DNA of 64,000 nt from Roseibium sp. MMSF_3544 (GTDB lineage: Bacteria > Pseudomonadota > Alphaproteobacteria > Rhizobiales > Stappiaceae). The notes under the pieces were generated by a model, which did no database searches, was not told the DNA's origin, and worked only from the letters and a program-made list of their open reading frames with translations. The number at the start of each line of letters is the position of its first letter. Within the stretch, counting starts at the first letter, position 1. Where the stretch lies: positions 186,001 to 250,000 of the forward strand of contig NZ_JASHKA010000003.1 of assembly GCF_030732845.1 (NCBI RefSeq), read 5' to 3'. Of the stretch, positions 18,441-29,978 are shown piece after piece. Both the position numbers and the translations under genes were made by a program.

Positions 18441-21400
18441 ATGGAAGCTGTGCAGTCGGCAAACGAGGAAGAACGCCTTCAGGCCCTGGATGCACTTCAG
18501 ATCATCGGATCTGAGCGCCTGCCGGAATTTGACGCCGTCGTCGAAGCCGTTGCTGCCATTTTCGACTGCCCGATAGCTCTGGTTTCCCTGGTCGGGGAAA
18601 ACGAACAGTGGTTCAAGGCCAAGTGCGGACTGGAGGCGGACGGAACGCCCCGCGAAATCTCGTTCTGCCAGCATTCGATCTTGTCCGATGATCTGTTCAT
18701 TGTTCCAGACGCGCAGGAAGACCCGCGTTTCAGCGACAACCCGCTGGTGACAGGCGATCCCCATATTCGTTTTTACGCTGGTTGTCCGCTTTCCATAGAT
18801 GGCCGAAACCGGCTGGGCACCCTCTGCGTCATCGATCGCGTTCCGCGTACGCCGAGCCAGGACCAGCTCGATCAGTTGCGTCGGCTTGGCGCAGTTGTCG
18901 AAGGTCTGATCAAGGCGCATCAGATGCGCAAGGACAAAGAGGCAGCGCTCGCTGAAGCTGCCCGCGAACATGAGCTTGCCGCGCACGAAAGCGACCTTCT
19001 GGAAGAGATTACGAGCGTTTCGGGTGTTGGAGGATGGGAACTCTGCGTTCGTTCGAACACGCTCACCTGGACAGAAAAAACGAAGGAAATTCACGAAGTT
19101 CCCGATGACTTTCAGCCGACGGTCGACTTTGCGCTTTTCTTCTATCCGCCCGACAGCCGGGACATAATTTCCAAGGCTGTCAGTGATGCGATCGAGCATG
19201 GGGTCAGCTGGGATGCCGAGCTGCCCTTCGTCACCGCAAAAGGTCGCAACATCTGGGTGCGGGCCGCAGGACGGCCAATCGTTGAAAACGGCGAAGTCGT
19301 CAGGCTTGTTGGTGCTTTTCAGGAGGTGACGGAACGCAAAAAGACCGAGCAGTCGGTCCGCTATTCCGAAGCTGTGCAGCGGGCGACGCTGCAAACGCTT
19401 TCCGAGGGAGTGGTTTTTCTCTCAAGGTCCGGACGCATCCAGTCGATCAATGCGGCCGGTGCGAAGCTTCTGGGATATGCCCAGGACGAGATCGTGGGCG
19501 CCCGTGTTCAGGACCTTGACCTTGTCATCGATCTTGACGACGGTAGCTCTGCCGATCCAGGTGAGCTTTTCCGGCATGCGGCGACCCAGCCGGATGAAAT
19601 CAACGACAAGGTTGTTCGCGTCGCCAGGGCAAACGGCAGCGGTAACGGTGGTGCCTGGCTCAAGATCAATGCCGAAGCGATCGATGCTGCCAATGAATTC
19701 GGTCTGGACGGCGTTATCGTCTCACTAACGGACATCACCGAAACAAAGCATCAGCGCGACACGCTTCAAGCGATCTTCGACAATTTTCCGGGTGGAATGG
19801 TCTATTTCGACGAAACCATGCACCTGCAGAGCTACAACGACGCTTTCCAAAATGCTTTCAAACTGCCGGAAGAGCTGCTGAGCCAAAAGCCGCACCTTAA
19901 AGATACAATGATGTACGCCGCACGCCAGGAAGAGCATCCTTCTAGAAAGGCGGAAGAAATTGTCGAAGAAAGATTCAATCCCTTCATGAGTGGCAAACCC
20001 GCTCAGCTCGAGCGCGTGACCGCGGATGGGACCGTCCTGGATGTGAGATCCATGCCCCTGCCGAGCGGCGGCATCGTGTTCAGCCTTCTGGATATTTCAG
20101 AACGCAAGCACCGGGAACAGGCCATCATGCAGTCGGAGGTCGTGCAGCGAACGACCCTCGAAGCCTTGGTCGAGGGCATTCTCCTGTTGTCGCCAGAAGG
20201 CACGATCGAATCCGCCAACCCGACGGCTGAAAAACTTCTTGGCTATGGCGACGGCAGTCTCGTGGGGCAACGGATCGACGATCTCGATCTCTCCATCGAG
20301 CTTGAGACCTCCGACGATCACAACAGCCGCAACCCGTTCGAGTTGGCAATCGTTGATCCTGAAGCCGTTACCGATCTCGTCGCAGATCTGCGCTCCCGGC
20401 ATCGTCACGGTTCAACCTGGCTGCGCATAAACGCAAGACGCGTCGATCCCTTTGGTGAATACGGCCTGACTGGCGTCGTCGTTTCGATCGCAGACATTAC
20501 GGAGACAAAACAGCAGGCTGACACGCTCCACACAATTTTCGAAAACTTTCCGGGTGGCTTTGCCTATTATGATCAAAGTTTTCAATTGGGCGCCGCAAAC
20601 GCTGAATTCACGCAACTTCTTGAATATCCTCAGGAATTGATCGACCAAAAACTTCATTTGCTCGACTATCTGAAATTCAATGCAGAGCGTGGCGACTACG
20701 GTGAAGGTGACCCGGAGCGACTTGCTCTTGAAAAATTCAAGTCCTATGACCGGAACAAGCCCCACAGCTATGTCCGGAGTGCTGCGAACGGAACGTTTCT
20801 TGAGATCAGGGGAACACCGCTGCCGTCGGGTGGTTACATCTACAATTTCTTCGATGTCACCGACCGGAAAAAACTTGAAGCGCAACTGGCGGATAACGAA
20901 AAGGCGGCACGCCTCAGGTCAGAGGAACTGGAAGCAATCCTTGCAAACATGCGCCAGGGCGTCAGCGTCTTCGACAAGGACGGCCGCCTGAGGTTGTGGA
21001 ACAGACAGTACATTGAGATCTTTGAAAAACCGGAAGACGACGTTCGCGAAGGTGTCACCCTGCTTGAGCTGATCAATGCGGAAAAGGCCAGGGGTGAGTT
21101 TGACGGCGACGTCAGAGAGCATGTCCAGGACCTGCTCATTCGGCTGTCAGCAGGCGAGGTCGTCCGCTCGAAGTTCAAACATCCGGGCGGCAAGATCATC
21201 AGTGCCGTGCACGCACCCTTGCCCGGCGGTGGCTGGATCGGGACGCATGAAGACATCACCCAGAGCGAGTTGGCTGTCCAGAAGATCGAACACGCGGCAC
21301 ACCACGATACCTTGACGGGTCTCGCCAACCGAACCTTGTTCAACACCACCTTGGAAGCAACGGTGAGCGACTGTGACGAGGAAACCGAAGGCGCCTTGAT

Positions 21401-21812
21401 GCTGCTTGATCTCGACAAGTTCAAGCCGGTCAACGACACCTATGGCCACGACGCCGGGGATGAGCTGCTCAAGCAGGTTGGCGAACGCCTGAAGACCTGC
21501 GTCCGCTCCACCGATCTCGTGGCACGGCTCGGCGGTGACGAATTCGGGATCATCCTGAACCGGGCAACCCGGACGGTTGCAGAGGTTATTGCCAGCCGGA
21601 TCGTGCGCAAGCTGCAAAGTCCCTTTGAAGTTGTCGGCCAGTCGGTCAGCATCGGCGCGAGCGTTGGTATCTCGCCGATCTACGCCGATACCCTTGACGT
21701 CAATTCGATCATCAAGAACGCCGACATCGCGCTTTACGACGTCAAGCACAACGGGCGAAACGGGTTCCTTTATCTTGAGCCGGCTCCGGCGAACGGCTCT
21801 GCCACCGCGTAA
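18441..21812 (+). CDS. GAF/multi-PAS diguanylate cyclase 2 (expanded paralogue)
   Basis: A 1123-aa paralogue of the preceding gene. It has the same GAF start (ERLQALDALQIIGSERLPEFDAVV in two parts), PAS, PAS and PAS_7. An additional PAS plus PAS_7 pair then repeats the preceding pair (QRATLQTLSEGVVFLSRSG versus QRTTLEALVEGILLLSPEG; IFDNFPGGMVYFD versus IFENFPGGFAYYD). A final PAS_7 and GGDEF follow. RLGGDEF is at residues 1031-1035 with RSTD five residues upstream, so both catalysis and the I-site look intact. The 256-aa length difference equals the duplicated module. It is soluble and has no EAL domain. GGGAGA precedes the ATG. Confidence 0.93.
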   Translation: MEAVQSANEEERLQALDALQIIGSERLPEFDAVVEAVAAIFDCPIALVSLVGENEQWFKAKCGLEADGTPREISFCQHSILSDDLFIVPDAQEDPRFSDNPLVTGDPHIRFYAGCPLSIDGRNRLGTLCVIDRVPRTPSQDQLDQLRRLGAVVEGLIKAHQMRKDKEAALAEAAREHELAAHESDLLEEITSVSGVGGWELCVRSNTLTWTEKTKEIHEVPDDFQPTVDFALFFYPPDSRDIISKAVSDAIEHGVSWDAELPFVTAKGRNIWVRAAGRPIVENGEVVRLVGAFQEVTERKKTEQSVRYSEAVQRATLQTLSEGVVFLSRSGRIQSINAAGAKLLGYAQDEIVGARVQDLDLVIDLDDGSSADPGELFRHAATQPDEINDKVVRVARANGSGNGGAWLKINAEAIDAANEFGLDGVIVSLTDITETKHQRDTLQAIFDNFPGGMVYFDETMHLQSYNDAFQNAFKLPEELLSQKPHLKDTMMYAARQEEHPSRKAEEIVEERFNPFMSGKPAQLERVTADGTVLDVRSMPLPSGGIVFSLLDISERKHREQAIMQSEVVQRTTLEALVEGILLLSPEGTIESANPTAEKLLGYGDGSLVGQRIDDLDLSIELETSDDHNSRNPFELAIVDPEAVTDLVADLRSRHRHGSTWLRINARRVDPFGEYGLTGVVVSIADITETKQQADTLHTIFENFPGGFAYYDQSFQLGAANAEFTQLLEYPQELIDQKLHLLDYLKFNAERGDYGEGDPERLALEKFKSYDRNKPHSYVRSAANGTFLEIRGTPLPSGGYIYNFFDVTDRKKLEAQLADNEKAARLRSEELEAILANMRQGVSVFDKDGRLRLWNRQYIEIFEKPEDDVREGVTLLELINAEKARGEFDGDVREHVQDLLIRLSAGEVVRSKFKHPGGKIISAVHAPLPGGGWIGTHEDITQSELAVQKIEHAAHHDTLTGLANRTLFNTTLEATVSDCDEETEGALMLLDLDKFKPVNDTYGHDAGDELLKQVGERLKTCVRSTDLVARLGGDEFGIILNRATRTVAEVIASRIVRKLQSPFEVVGQSVSIGASVGISPIYADTLDVNSIIKNADIALYDVKHNGRNGFLYLEPAPANGSATA

Positions 21813-21854
21813 GCCCCTTAAGGCATTTCTTCTGGGCAAGACCTGAAACGACAA

Positions 21855-21881
21855 ACCGCGAAGCGCGAGGCGCTCCGCGGT
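21855..21881. terminator. hairpin between convergent cyclase 2 and chemoreceptor genes
   Basis: A GC-rich stem pairs 21855-21860 with 21876-21881, with an inner 5-bp stem. A T-rich tail is present only on the minus side. It probably ends the chemoreceptor transcript and may act in both directions. Confidence 0.5.
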
Positions 21882-21903
21882 GTCGGTGTTGCAAGATACA
21901 GCT

Positions 21904-23898
21904 TTAGGCGGCTTTGACCGTGTTCAAGAACCTCTCGATGACGATGTGCATCTCTTCGGACTGCTCCGAAAGCGTCTCTGCGGCGCTGACGACTGTTCCG
22001 GCTGCCCTGTCGGTCTCGGCTGCAGCTTCCGACACCCGAACAATACTGTTACTGACTTCAGCCGTACCTTGAGACGCCTGATCGACGCTGGCCGAAATCT
22101 CAACCGTTGCGGTTGTCTGTTCTTCGACCGACGTTGCAATGGCCGTTGCAACGGAATTGATTTCCTCGATAGTTTCGGAAATCGACTGGATCCCGTTGAC
22201 GGCGTCGCGCGTTTCCGACTGGATTGCCGAGATCTTTGCCGAGATTTCTTCCGTCGCTTTGCCGGTCTGGCTCGCAAGCTCCTTGACTTCGGCGGCAACC
22301 ACGGCAAAGCCCTTTCCGGCTTCCCCAGCTCGCGCTGCTTCGATCGTTGCGTTCAACGCAAGAAGGTTCGTCTGCTCAGCGATGGAAGAGATGAGGGAAA
22401 TCACCTCGCCGATGTCTTCTGCGACGTTGGCCAGTCCTTCTATCTGACGATTGGTGCGATCGGCGTTCTCGGTTGCCTTTTTGGCAATGTCCGCCGAATG
22501 CACGACCTGGCCCGTGACGTCTTTCAGCGAGACCGACAACTCTTCTGCCGCCGCCGCGACGGTCTGGACATTGGTTGTCGCTTCTTCGGCTGCGCTGGCA
22601 ACCATTGTTGCCTGCCCGTTTGTGCCACGCGCAGTTTCCGTCATGGCAGACGCGGTCTCTTTCAGGTTGCCCGTTGCATGCGTAATCGTATCGAGCATCT
22701 GCTTGGCGGATGTTTCGAACGCTTCGACGGCTTCCGAGACCGCCATGTTCCGGGCCTCCCGCTTGGCCATTTCCTGCTGCTGTTCTTCCTCCAGACGCAA
22801 CCGCTCGACGACGCCGTCGCGGAAGCCTGCGACCGACTTTGCAACTGTGCCAATCTCATCAGTGCGTTCCGCCTCCGCAAAGGCCACCTCCGTGTTGCCT
22901 GACGCGAGTTGCTGTGCGTCATAAACCAACCGGTTCAGCGGATTTGTAATGGTCCTCGCAATCACCATCGCCAGACCCAGGGCCAGAACGAAGGCGAAAA
23001 TGCAGGCGGCTCCAACCTGCCACATCGCGTTGGACAAATAGCTTTGGGTTTCGCCGGCAAGCTTTGTTGCATCGACAACTGCGCTTTCTTTCATCAGTCT
23101 GGCCTGACGACTGATTTCTGCGCCCTTGGTCAGGAGCGTTTCGTCCCTGATCACGTTGCGTTCCCAGATAACGTCCCTGACACGCCGAGCAGCGGCAAGA
23201 TAGGCGTCAATTTTCGGTTCGATGAGAGCAAGAACTTCTCTGCGTCTGGGATTTTCAACGCTCTCATCCAGGGCCACGAACCTTTCCTGGAATGCTGCAA
23301 AGCTCTCTTCAAGCCTGTCAAAGTCCACAGCTGAATTTGAGGCCAGGAACTTCATCATATAAAGGCGGCCAAGCAGGAGGTTTTCCTGAGCCTGCGCTGC
23401 AAAATTAGCTGTCTCCGGATCGCCGTCTTCGGTTGCGGACTGATTGATCTCGGTGAGGAGCTTGCGCACCTCCGGTCCTATGGCATCCAACTGATTGACA
23501 ACCAGGTCATCGCGCTCGTTGTACAATCGCGAAACGCTTTGTAGTGCAGTTTCGTAGGTACCGATTTCGGAAATAATCACATCGCGGTTTGCCGCCCGGT
23601 CCGGCTTGGAAATCTCCTCCTTGGCAATTTCCACGCCCGCCTTCACCTGATTGATGAAGTCTTGAGCTTCAGCCTTGTCCTCAGCAGTCCGGGAACTGAT
23701 GTAGCGAAGGGTCGCGCGCAGGGCCTTGGCCATGTCTGCGTTGAGTTCAGAGGCGAGCAATGCATCCTCACTCATATCGGTGAGAGATGCCACCGCGCGA
23801 GATGACGCGTTAAATTGGTACAACGAAAAGGCACCGAAAAAGGCCAGGCAAAGGGCGACGACCCCAAAACCCAGTAGAACTCTCAATCTAACACTCAT
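21904..23898 (-). CDS. methyl-accepting chemotaxis protein
   Basis: A 664-aa inner-membrane chemoreceptor. An N-terminal membrane segment ([20 protein letters not shown]) is followed by a helical periplasmic sensor of about 270 residues, possibly of the HBM type. Then come a second membrane segment, HAMP ([20 protein letters not shown]) and a signalling hairpin with the strongly conserved tip [20 protein letters not shown] and [20 protein letters not shown]. No CheR-docking pentapeptide ends the protein (NTVKAA). The ATG at 23898 is preferred over an upstream TTG because GGCGGAG precedes it. It lies convergent to the diguanylate cyclases, so a link between taxis and c-di-GMP lifestyle is possible. 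The ligand is unknown. Confidence 0.94.
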   Translation of the reverse strand: MSVRLRVLLGFGVVALCLAFFGAFSLYQFNASSRAVASLTDMSEDALLASELNADMAKALRATLRYISSRTAEDKAEAQDFINQVKAGVEIAKEEISKPDRAANRDVIISEIGTYETALQSVSRLYNERDDLVVNQLDAIGPEVRKLLTEINQSATEDGDPETANFAAQAQENLLLGRLYMMKFLASNSAVDFDRLEESFAAFQERFVALDESVENPRRREVLALIEPKIDAYLAAARRVRDVIWERNVIRDETLLTKGAEISRQARLMKESAVVDATKLAGETQSYLSNAMWQVGAACIFAFVLALGLAMVIARTITNPLNRLVYDAQQLASGNTEVAFAEAERTDEIGTVAKSVAGFRDGVVERLRLEEEQQQEMAKREARNMAVSEAVEAFETSAKQMLDTITHATGNLKETASAMTETARGTNGQATMVASAAEEATTNVQTVAAAAEELSVSLKDVTGQVVHSADIAKKATENADRTNRQIEGLANVAEDIGEVISLISSIAEQTNLLALNATIEAARAGEAGKGFAVVAAEVKELASQTGKATEEISAKISAIQSETRDAVNGIQSISETIEEINSVATAIATSVEEQTTATVEISASVDQASQGTAEVSNSIVRVSEAAAETDRAAGTVVSAAETLSEQSEEMHIVIERFLNTVKAA

Positions 23899-24152
23899 CG
23901 ATTTCTCCGCCCACAAATTACGCAGCGGAATACTCGGCTGTACAGATTAAGCTAAGGTAAAAATCGATATTGGAAAATGTTTTTCAATAAACAAGACAAA
24001 ATAAACTTGTTAATTTTCGCGATGCATTTCAATCTATACTATATATACGTATAAACACGTACAACTTATATTATGCATTCCATGACGTTTTGGAAAAGCT
24101 ACTTGACGATTTTTTCTATAAATAACTTACGTTTTTGGGCAACGATTGGATC
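23899..24152. other. AT-rich region upstream of the chemoreceptor
   Basis: This 254-nt spacer is the most AT-rich stretch in its neighbourhood, with alternating TATA tracts near 24036-24075. It must hold the chemoreceptor promoter, which reads leftward. No coding sequence is supported. Confidence 0.4.
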
Positions 24153-24179
24153 AAAAAAAACGGCCCCGAGACGGGGCCG
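24153..24179 (-). terminator. terminator of the atp operon
   Basis: A perfect 8-bp GC stem (24161-24168 with 24172-24179), a 3-nt loop and eight T on the minus strand lie 30 nt beyond the atpC stop. Confidence 0.92.
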
Positions 24180-24208
24180 CTTAAAATCGCTCGCTTCTAG
24201 CGTCAAAT

Positions 24209-24616
24209 TCAGACCTGCTTCAACGCCTCGGCAACGTCCTTCAAACGGCGGAGCGTGCGGTCAGCCTTCTGCCTGGTGGAATCGTCCTTGGCGTCAGCAA
24301 CGTCTTCTTCCGCATTCTGGATAGCCTGATCGAGCTGTTCACGGCTGATTTCGCTGACCGGTACGGCCTGTTCGGCCAGGACAGTCAGTCCACCGCCGGC
24401 CACATCTGCGAAACCACCGCGGACGAAATATTCGTTCCAGGAACCATCTTCGCCGCGAACCTTCAGGATGCCGGGCGCGATGCTGGACATGAACAGGCTA
24501 TGGTCCTTAAGCACGCCAAACTCACCTTCGGCGCCGGGCACAACAACCTCGGCCACCTGCTCGGAGAGAAGCTGGCGCTCGGGCGAGACCAACTCAAACT
24601 GGAAAAGTTCGGCCAT
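24209..24616 (-). CDS. atpC: F1 ATP synthase subunit epsilon
   Basis: A 135-aa subunit of the F1 central stalk. It couples rotation to catalysis and inhibits ATP hydrolysis through its C-terminal helices. The N-terminal beta sandwich is seen in FQFELVSPERQLLSEQVAEV and VPGAEGEFGVLKDHSLFMSS. The C-terminal helical part is highly charged (DQAIQNAEEDVADAKDDSTR). Last gene of atpHAGDC, followed by a strong terminator. Confidence 0.97.
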   Translation of the reverse strand: MAELFQFELVSPERQLLSEQVAEVVVPGAEGEFGVLKDHSLFMSSIAPGILKVRGEDGSWNEYFVRGGFADVAGGGLTVLAEQAVPVSEISREQLDQAIQNAEEDVADAKDDSTRQKADRTLRRLKDVAEALKQV

Positions 24617-24712
24617 TTGGCGTCTTCCTTGTCCGTCTATGCTTCAGATGGCCGGGCCATCCGACATGAAAATCATCGGACGCCCGAGACAGGCGTCCGA
24701 TCAATCCTGAGA

Positions 24713-26188
<1,476 letters not shown>

Positions 26189-26261
26189 TCACATCACGCG
26201 GAAGAGTCGATCGACAATGTTAGTATTCCGGCAGTGCGCGCCCGGGGGGGCGCATACCGCT

Positions 26262-27146
26262 CTAGAGCGCCTCGGCGCCCGAGATGATTTCAATCAGTTC
26301 CGTCGTGATCTGCGCCTGACGCTGGCGGTTGTAGTTGATCGTCAGCTTGTCGATCATCTCACCGGCGTTGCGGGTCGCGTTGTCCATGGCAGACATGCGT
26401 GCGCCCTGCTCGGATGCAGCATTTTCCAGGAGGGCCCGGAAAATCTGAACGGAAATGTTGCGTGGCAGCAGATCCTCAAGGATCTCGGTTTCATCCGGCT
26501 CGTATTCATAAACCGGATGCGCTCCGCCGTTCCCATCCGTTTCGGAGGCTTCGAAGCTTGCCGGGATGAGCTGCTGTGCCGTCGGCTCCTGGGCAATCAC
26601 CGACACGAATGTCGAGTAGAACAGCGTGCAGACGTCGAACTCGCCGTCGGCAAACATGGCCAACACCTTCTTGCCGATCTCATCGGCGTTGGCATAGCCC
26701 ACATTCTTGACGCTGCGCAGATCGACGGTCTCGATCACGTGCTGTCCGAGCTCCCGCTTCAGGGCATCAAAGCCCTTCTTGCCGACACAGATGATCTTGA
26801 CGGTCTTGCCGTCGGCGATCAGGCTGCGCGCTTTTTCACGGGCCAGCTTGGCGATGTTGGTGTTGAAGCCCCCACACAGTCCGCGTTCGGCGGTAGCGAC
26901 GAGCAGGAGATGCACCTGATCATTGCCCGTACCGGACATCAGCTTCGGAGCGTCGTCGCGACCCTCGAATGCTTCCGCGAGGTTGGCCAGCACCGCACCC
27001 ATGCGCTCCGCATAGGGGCGTGCAGCCTCCGCAGCTTCCTGGGCACGACGCAGTTTCGCCGCGGCCACCATCTGCATGGCCTTGGTGATTTTCTGCGTCG
27101 CCTTAACGGAAGCGATGCGGTTTCGTAAGTCCTTCAGGCTCGGCAT
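26262..27146 (-). CDS. atpG: F1 ATP synthase subunit gamma
   Basis: The 294-aa rotor shaft of F1. The conserved termini are visible: [20 protein letters not shown] at the start and [20 protein letters not shown] near the end. The middle has [16 protein letters not shown]. Second in the rotor/catalytic series, 33 nt after atpA. Confidence 0.98.
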   Translation of the reverse strand: MPSLKDLRNRIASVKATQKITKAMQMVAAAKLRRAQEAAEAARPYAERMGAVLANLAEAFEGRDDAPKLMSGTGNDQVHLLLVATAERGLCGGFNTNIAKLAREKARSLIADGKTVKIICVGKKGFDALKRELGQHVIETVDLRSVKNVGYANADEIGKKVLAMFADGEFDVCTLFYSTFVSVIAQEPTAQQLIPASFEASETDGNGGAHPVYEYEPDETEILEDLLPRNISVQIFRALLENAASEQGARMSAMDNATRNAGEMIDKLTINYNRQRQAQITTELIEIISGAEAL

Positions 27147-27179
27147 GGCCGCCCCTGCTCCTTATCCCGGCGTGTCGTC

Positions 27180-28709
27180 TTAAGCGAAGTTCTTGGCGAA
27201 CGCGTCGATGGCAGCCTTCAGCTTGCCAGTCAGATCGTCGTCAAGGGCCTTCTTTTCCCAGATGGCATCCAGCAAATCCGCATGCTCACCACGGAGGAAC
27301 AGAAGCAAGCCTTCTTCGAAGTCCTTCACCCGGTCGACCGGATAGGCATCCAGGTAACCGTTCACACCGGCGTAAATGACGGCAACCTGCTCCTGGGTCT
27401 TCAGCGGCGAGAACTGCGGCTGCTTGAGGAGTTCGGTCAAACGGGCACCACGGTTCAAGAGGCGCTGCGTCGTGGCATCGAGGTCGGAGCCGAACTGCGC
27501 GAAGGCCGCCATTTCGCGGTACTGCGCCAATTCACCCTTAATCGGGCCGGCAACCTGCTTCATGGCCTTGATCTGTGCGGATGAGCCCACGCGGGACACC
27601 GACAGACCGACGTTCACCGCCGGACGGATACCCTGGTAGAAGAGATCCGTTTCCAGGAAGATCTGACCGTCGGTGATCGAGATCACGTTGGTCGGAATGA
27701 ACGCGGACACGTCGTTGCCCTGGGTTTCAATGACCGGCAGTGCGGTCAGAGAACCACTGCCATGCTCTTCATTGAGCTTAGCGGCACGCTCCAGAAGACG
27801 GGAGTGCAGGTAGAAGACGTCACCCGGGAATGCTTCACGTCCCGGCGGGCGGCGCAGAAGCAGCGACATCTGACGATAGGCCACGGCCTGTTTGGTCAGA
27901 TCGTCGTAGCCGATCACGGCGTGCATGGAGTTGTCACGGAAGTACTCGCCCATCGCGCAGCCGGCAAACGGTGCCAGGAACTGCAGCGGTGCCGCATCGG
28001 ACGCGGTCGCAGCGATGACGATTGAGTATTCCAGGGCGCCGTTGTCTTCCAGAACCTTCACGAACTGGGCGACGGTGGAACGCTTCTGACCGACGGCGAC
28101 GTAGATGCAGTAAAGCTTGGCGTCTTCGTCATCGCCTGAATGCAGAGGCTTCTGGTTCAGGAAGGTGTCGAGGATGATGGCCGTCTTGCCGGTCTGGCGG
28201 TCGCCGATGACAAGCTCGCGCTGGCCACGGCCGACCGGGATCAGGGCGTCGATCGCCTTGAGGCCAGTGGACATCGGCTCGTGCACGGATTTGCGCGGCA
28301 GGATGCCCGGAGCCTTCACATCGACGCGGCGCTTTTCAGTCGCCTCGATCGGGCCCTTGCCGTCGATCGGGTTGCCGAGCGGGTCGACAACGCGGCCGAG
28401 CAGGCCCTTGCCAACCGGGACTTCCACGATGGCGCCGGTCCGCTTGACCGTGTCGCCTTCCTTGATGTCGCGGTCAGAACCAAACAGAACGACACCGACA
28501 TTGTCTGATTCCAGGTTCAGGGCCATGCCCTTGATGCCACCTGGAAACTCGACCATTTCACCAGCCTGAACCTTGTCCAGACCATAAACACGGGCGATAC
28601 CGTCACCGACGGAGAGCACCTGACCAACTTCAGAAACTTCGGCTTCCTGGCCAAAGCTCTTGATCTGATCCTTGAGGATTGCGGAAATTTCCGCGGCCCG
28701 AATATCCAT
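27180..28709 (-). CDS. atpA: F1 ATP synthase subunit alpha
   Basis: The 509-aa non-catalytic nucleotide-binding subunit of F1. Walker A is [19 protein letters not shown]. The signature [17 protein letters not shown] and the N-terminal [19 protein letters not shown] are present. Length fits the alphaproteobacterial family (509-510 aa). Its ATG overlaps the atpH stop region at 28709, indicating coupled translation. Confidence 0.99.
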   Translation of the reverse strand: MDIRAAEISAILKDQIKSFGQEAEVSEVGQVLSVGDGIARVYGLDKVQAGEMVEFPGGIKGMALNLESDNVGVVLFGSDRDIKEGDTVKRTGAIVEVPVGKGLLGRVVDPLGNPIDGKGPIEATEKRRVDVKAPGILPRKSVHEPMSTGLKAIDALIPVGRGQRELVIGDRQTGKTAIILDTFLNQKPLHSGDDEDAKLYCIYVAVGQKRSTVAQFVKVLEDNGALEYSIVIAATASDAAPLQFLAPFAGCAMGEYFRDNSMHAVIGYDDLTKQAVAYRQMSLLLRRPPGREAFPGDVFYLHSRLLERAAKLNEEHGSGSLTALPVIETQGNDVSAFIPTNVISITDGQIFLETDLFYQGIRPAVNVGLSVSRVGSSAQIKAMKQVAGPIKGELAQYREMAAFAQFGSDLDATTQRLLNRGARLTELLKQPQFSPLKTQEQVAVIYAGVNGYLDAYPVDRVKDFEEGLLLFLRGEHADLLDAIWEKKALDDDLTGKLKAAIDAFAKNFA

Positions 28710-29269
28710 CAGCCGACCTCTTTCATCGCGAACTTGAGTGAATTGAGCTTGGTACGCAGTGAGGTGTCGACCATGCGGGACCCGACCTTGACCACAAGGC
28801 CACCGATCAGGGCAGGATCAACTTTCGCTGCGATGTTTACGGTTTTGCCCGTGGAAGCGGAGAGCGCTTCTTTCAGGGCAGCGACATGCTCGTCGGACAA
28901 GGCTGCTGCGGAGACGACCTCTGCAGTTTCCTCACCGCGCTTGTCTGCAAGCAGTGCGCGGAAAGCCTTGATCATGTCGGGAAGAACGAAGAGGCGGCGG
29001 TTGCGCGCAGCCAGCTTCACGAAATTTGCGGCGAGGCCCGAGATGCCTGCCTTGTCCAGGAGTGCGGTGAGCGCCGTGAGCTGCTCTTCAGCACTGAATG
29101 CCGGGCTCTTCACCAGACGGACGAGATCTTCGCTTTCGGCAAGCATGCCGTCGAATGCATTCAGATCCCGTTCCACGTCTGCCGTTACGCCGTCACCCTC
29201 TGCGAGATCGAGAAGGGCGGACGCATAACGTTGTGCCACGCCGGATACGAGAGATACGTTGTCAGTCAC
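28709..29269 (-). CDS. atpH: F1 ATP synthase subunit delta
   Basis: A 186-aa peripheral-stalk subunit that ties F1 to the Fo stator. Typical features are [19 protein letters not shown] at the start and the C-terminal [20 protein letters not shown]. The frame is open upstream to 29329, but the GTG at 29269 ([16 protein letters not shown]) gives the family length of 186 aa. First gene of the atpHAGDC operon. The Fo genes are not in the window; they lie elsewhere in most alphaproteobacteria. Confidence 0.94.
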   Translation of the reverse strand: MTDNVSLVSGVAQRYASALLDLAEGDGVTADVERDLNAFDGMLAESEDLVRLVKSPAFSAEEQLTALTALLDKAGISGLAANFVKLAARNRRLFVLPDMIKAFRALLADKRGEETAEVVSAAALSDEHVAALKEALSASTGKTVNIAAKVDPALIGGLVVKVGSRMVDTSLRTKLNSLKFAMKEVG

Positions 29270-29568
29270 CAGGTCCGTGCTCTCTGACGTTTTTTCAAGC
29301 CCGCAAAACGGCAAGCGCTCGCAAGGCATTGAAAATAATGAAAGATTTCAAGGTCAGAAGGTATGACGGTTAAACCGTTCCCCCAAAGCCGCGCCTCAAT
29401 TAGCACAGGGTTTCCCAGTGTGCAACTTCGCCAAAAGACTGTAATGACGGAATCTTCGGTGTTTTTAACCGGACCGCTCAAAAAAGTGCTTCCGCACGCG
29501 GCCGATCCGCGCTTTCAAACCGTTTTCCGCAGCCGACTTTGCGCCGTCGTAAGGCGGACTTTCGCGCC
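29270..29568. other. atp operon upstream region
   Basis: A 299-nt non-coding region between the DUF1428 gene and atpH, which must contain the leftward atp promoter. A weak candidate is TTGCAC, 17 nt, TAATTG around 29396-29424 on the minus strand, but the -10 box is poor. No coding sequence is supported. Confidence 0.35.
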
Positions 29569-29937
29569 TTAATTCGGACCGTCCTGAAAGATCGGTTCGA
29601 AGCCGCCGAAAATCATTCGCTTGAGATTAAACACCTCCGCGGCGTTTGGCATGACCTCTTCCCAACGCGGATCCTCCTGCATTCTGGAGATCGCCGCATC
29701 ACACGTGTCCTTGTCCGGCCAGACAATCCAGGAAAACACCACAGTTTCGTCCGGCTCTTTCTTGACCGCCATCGGAAAGGACGTCACTTCCCCATCAGGG
29801 ACCGAATCGCCCCATGCCTCACAGGTGCTCAGGGCACCATATTCCTTGAAGAGCGCCCACGACTTTTCTGCAATCTGCGTATAGTCCGCTTTCTTCGCCG
29901 TTTTGACCGGCGCCAAAAAACCCTGAACGTATGCCAT
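29569..29937 (-). CDS. DUF1428 (YbaA-like) family protein
   Basis: A 122-aa cytosolic protein of the DUF1428 family: MAYVQGFLAPVKTAKKADY, then TCEAWGDSVPDGEVTSFPMA, FSWIVWPDKDTCDAAISRM and KRMIFGGFEPIFQ. The fold is a dimeric alpha-beta barrel with no established function. Two in-frame ATGs occur; the second (29937) has GGAGG at ideal distance, whereas the first directly abuts it. It follows priA on the same strand with 41 nt between. Confidence 0.88.
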   Translation of the reverse strand: MAYVQGFLAPVKTAKKADYTQIAEKSWALFKEYGALSTCEAWGDSVPDGEVTSFPMAVKKEPDETVVFSWIVWPDKDTCDAAISRMQEDPRWEEVMPNAAEVFNLKRMIFGGFEPIFQDGPN

Positions 29938-29978
29938 CGCCATTCCTCCCTGGGTGAATTCAGAAGGCCACTGACAGT

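Noticed and set aside
26235-26254. G-run hairpin between atpG and atpD as terminator or switch
   Set aside because: Short 5-bp stem without a T-run inside an operon that must be read through; likely only an RNA processing or spacing element.
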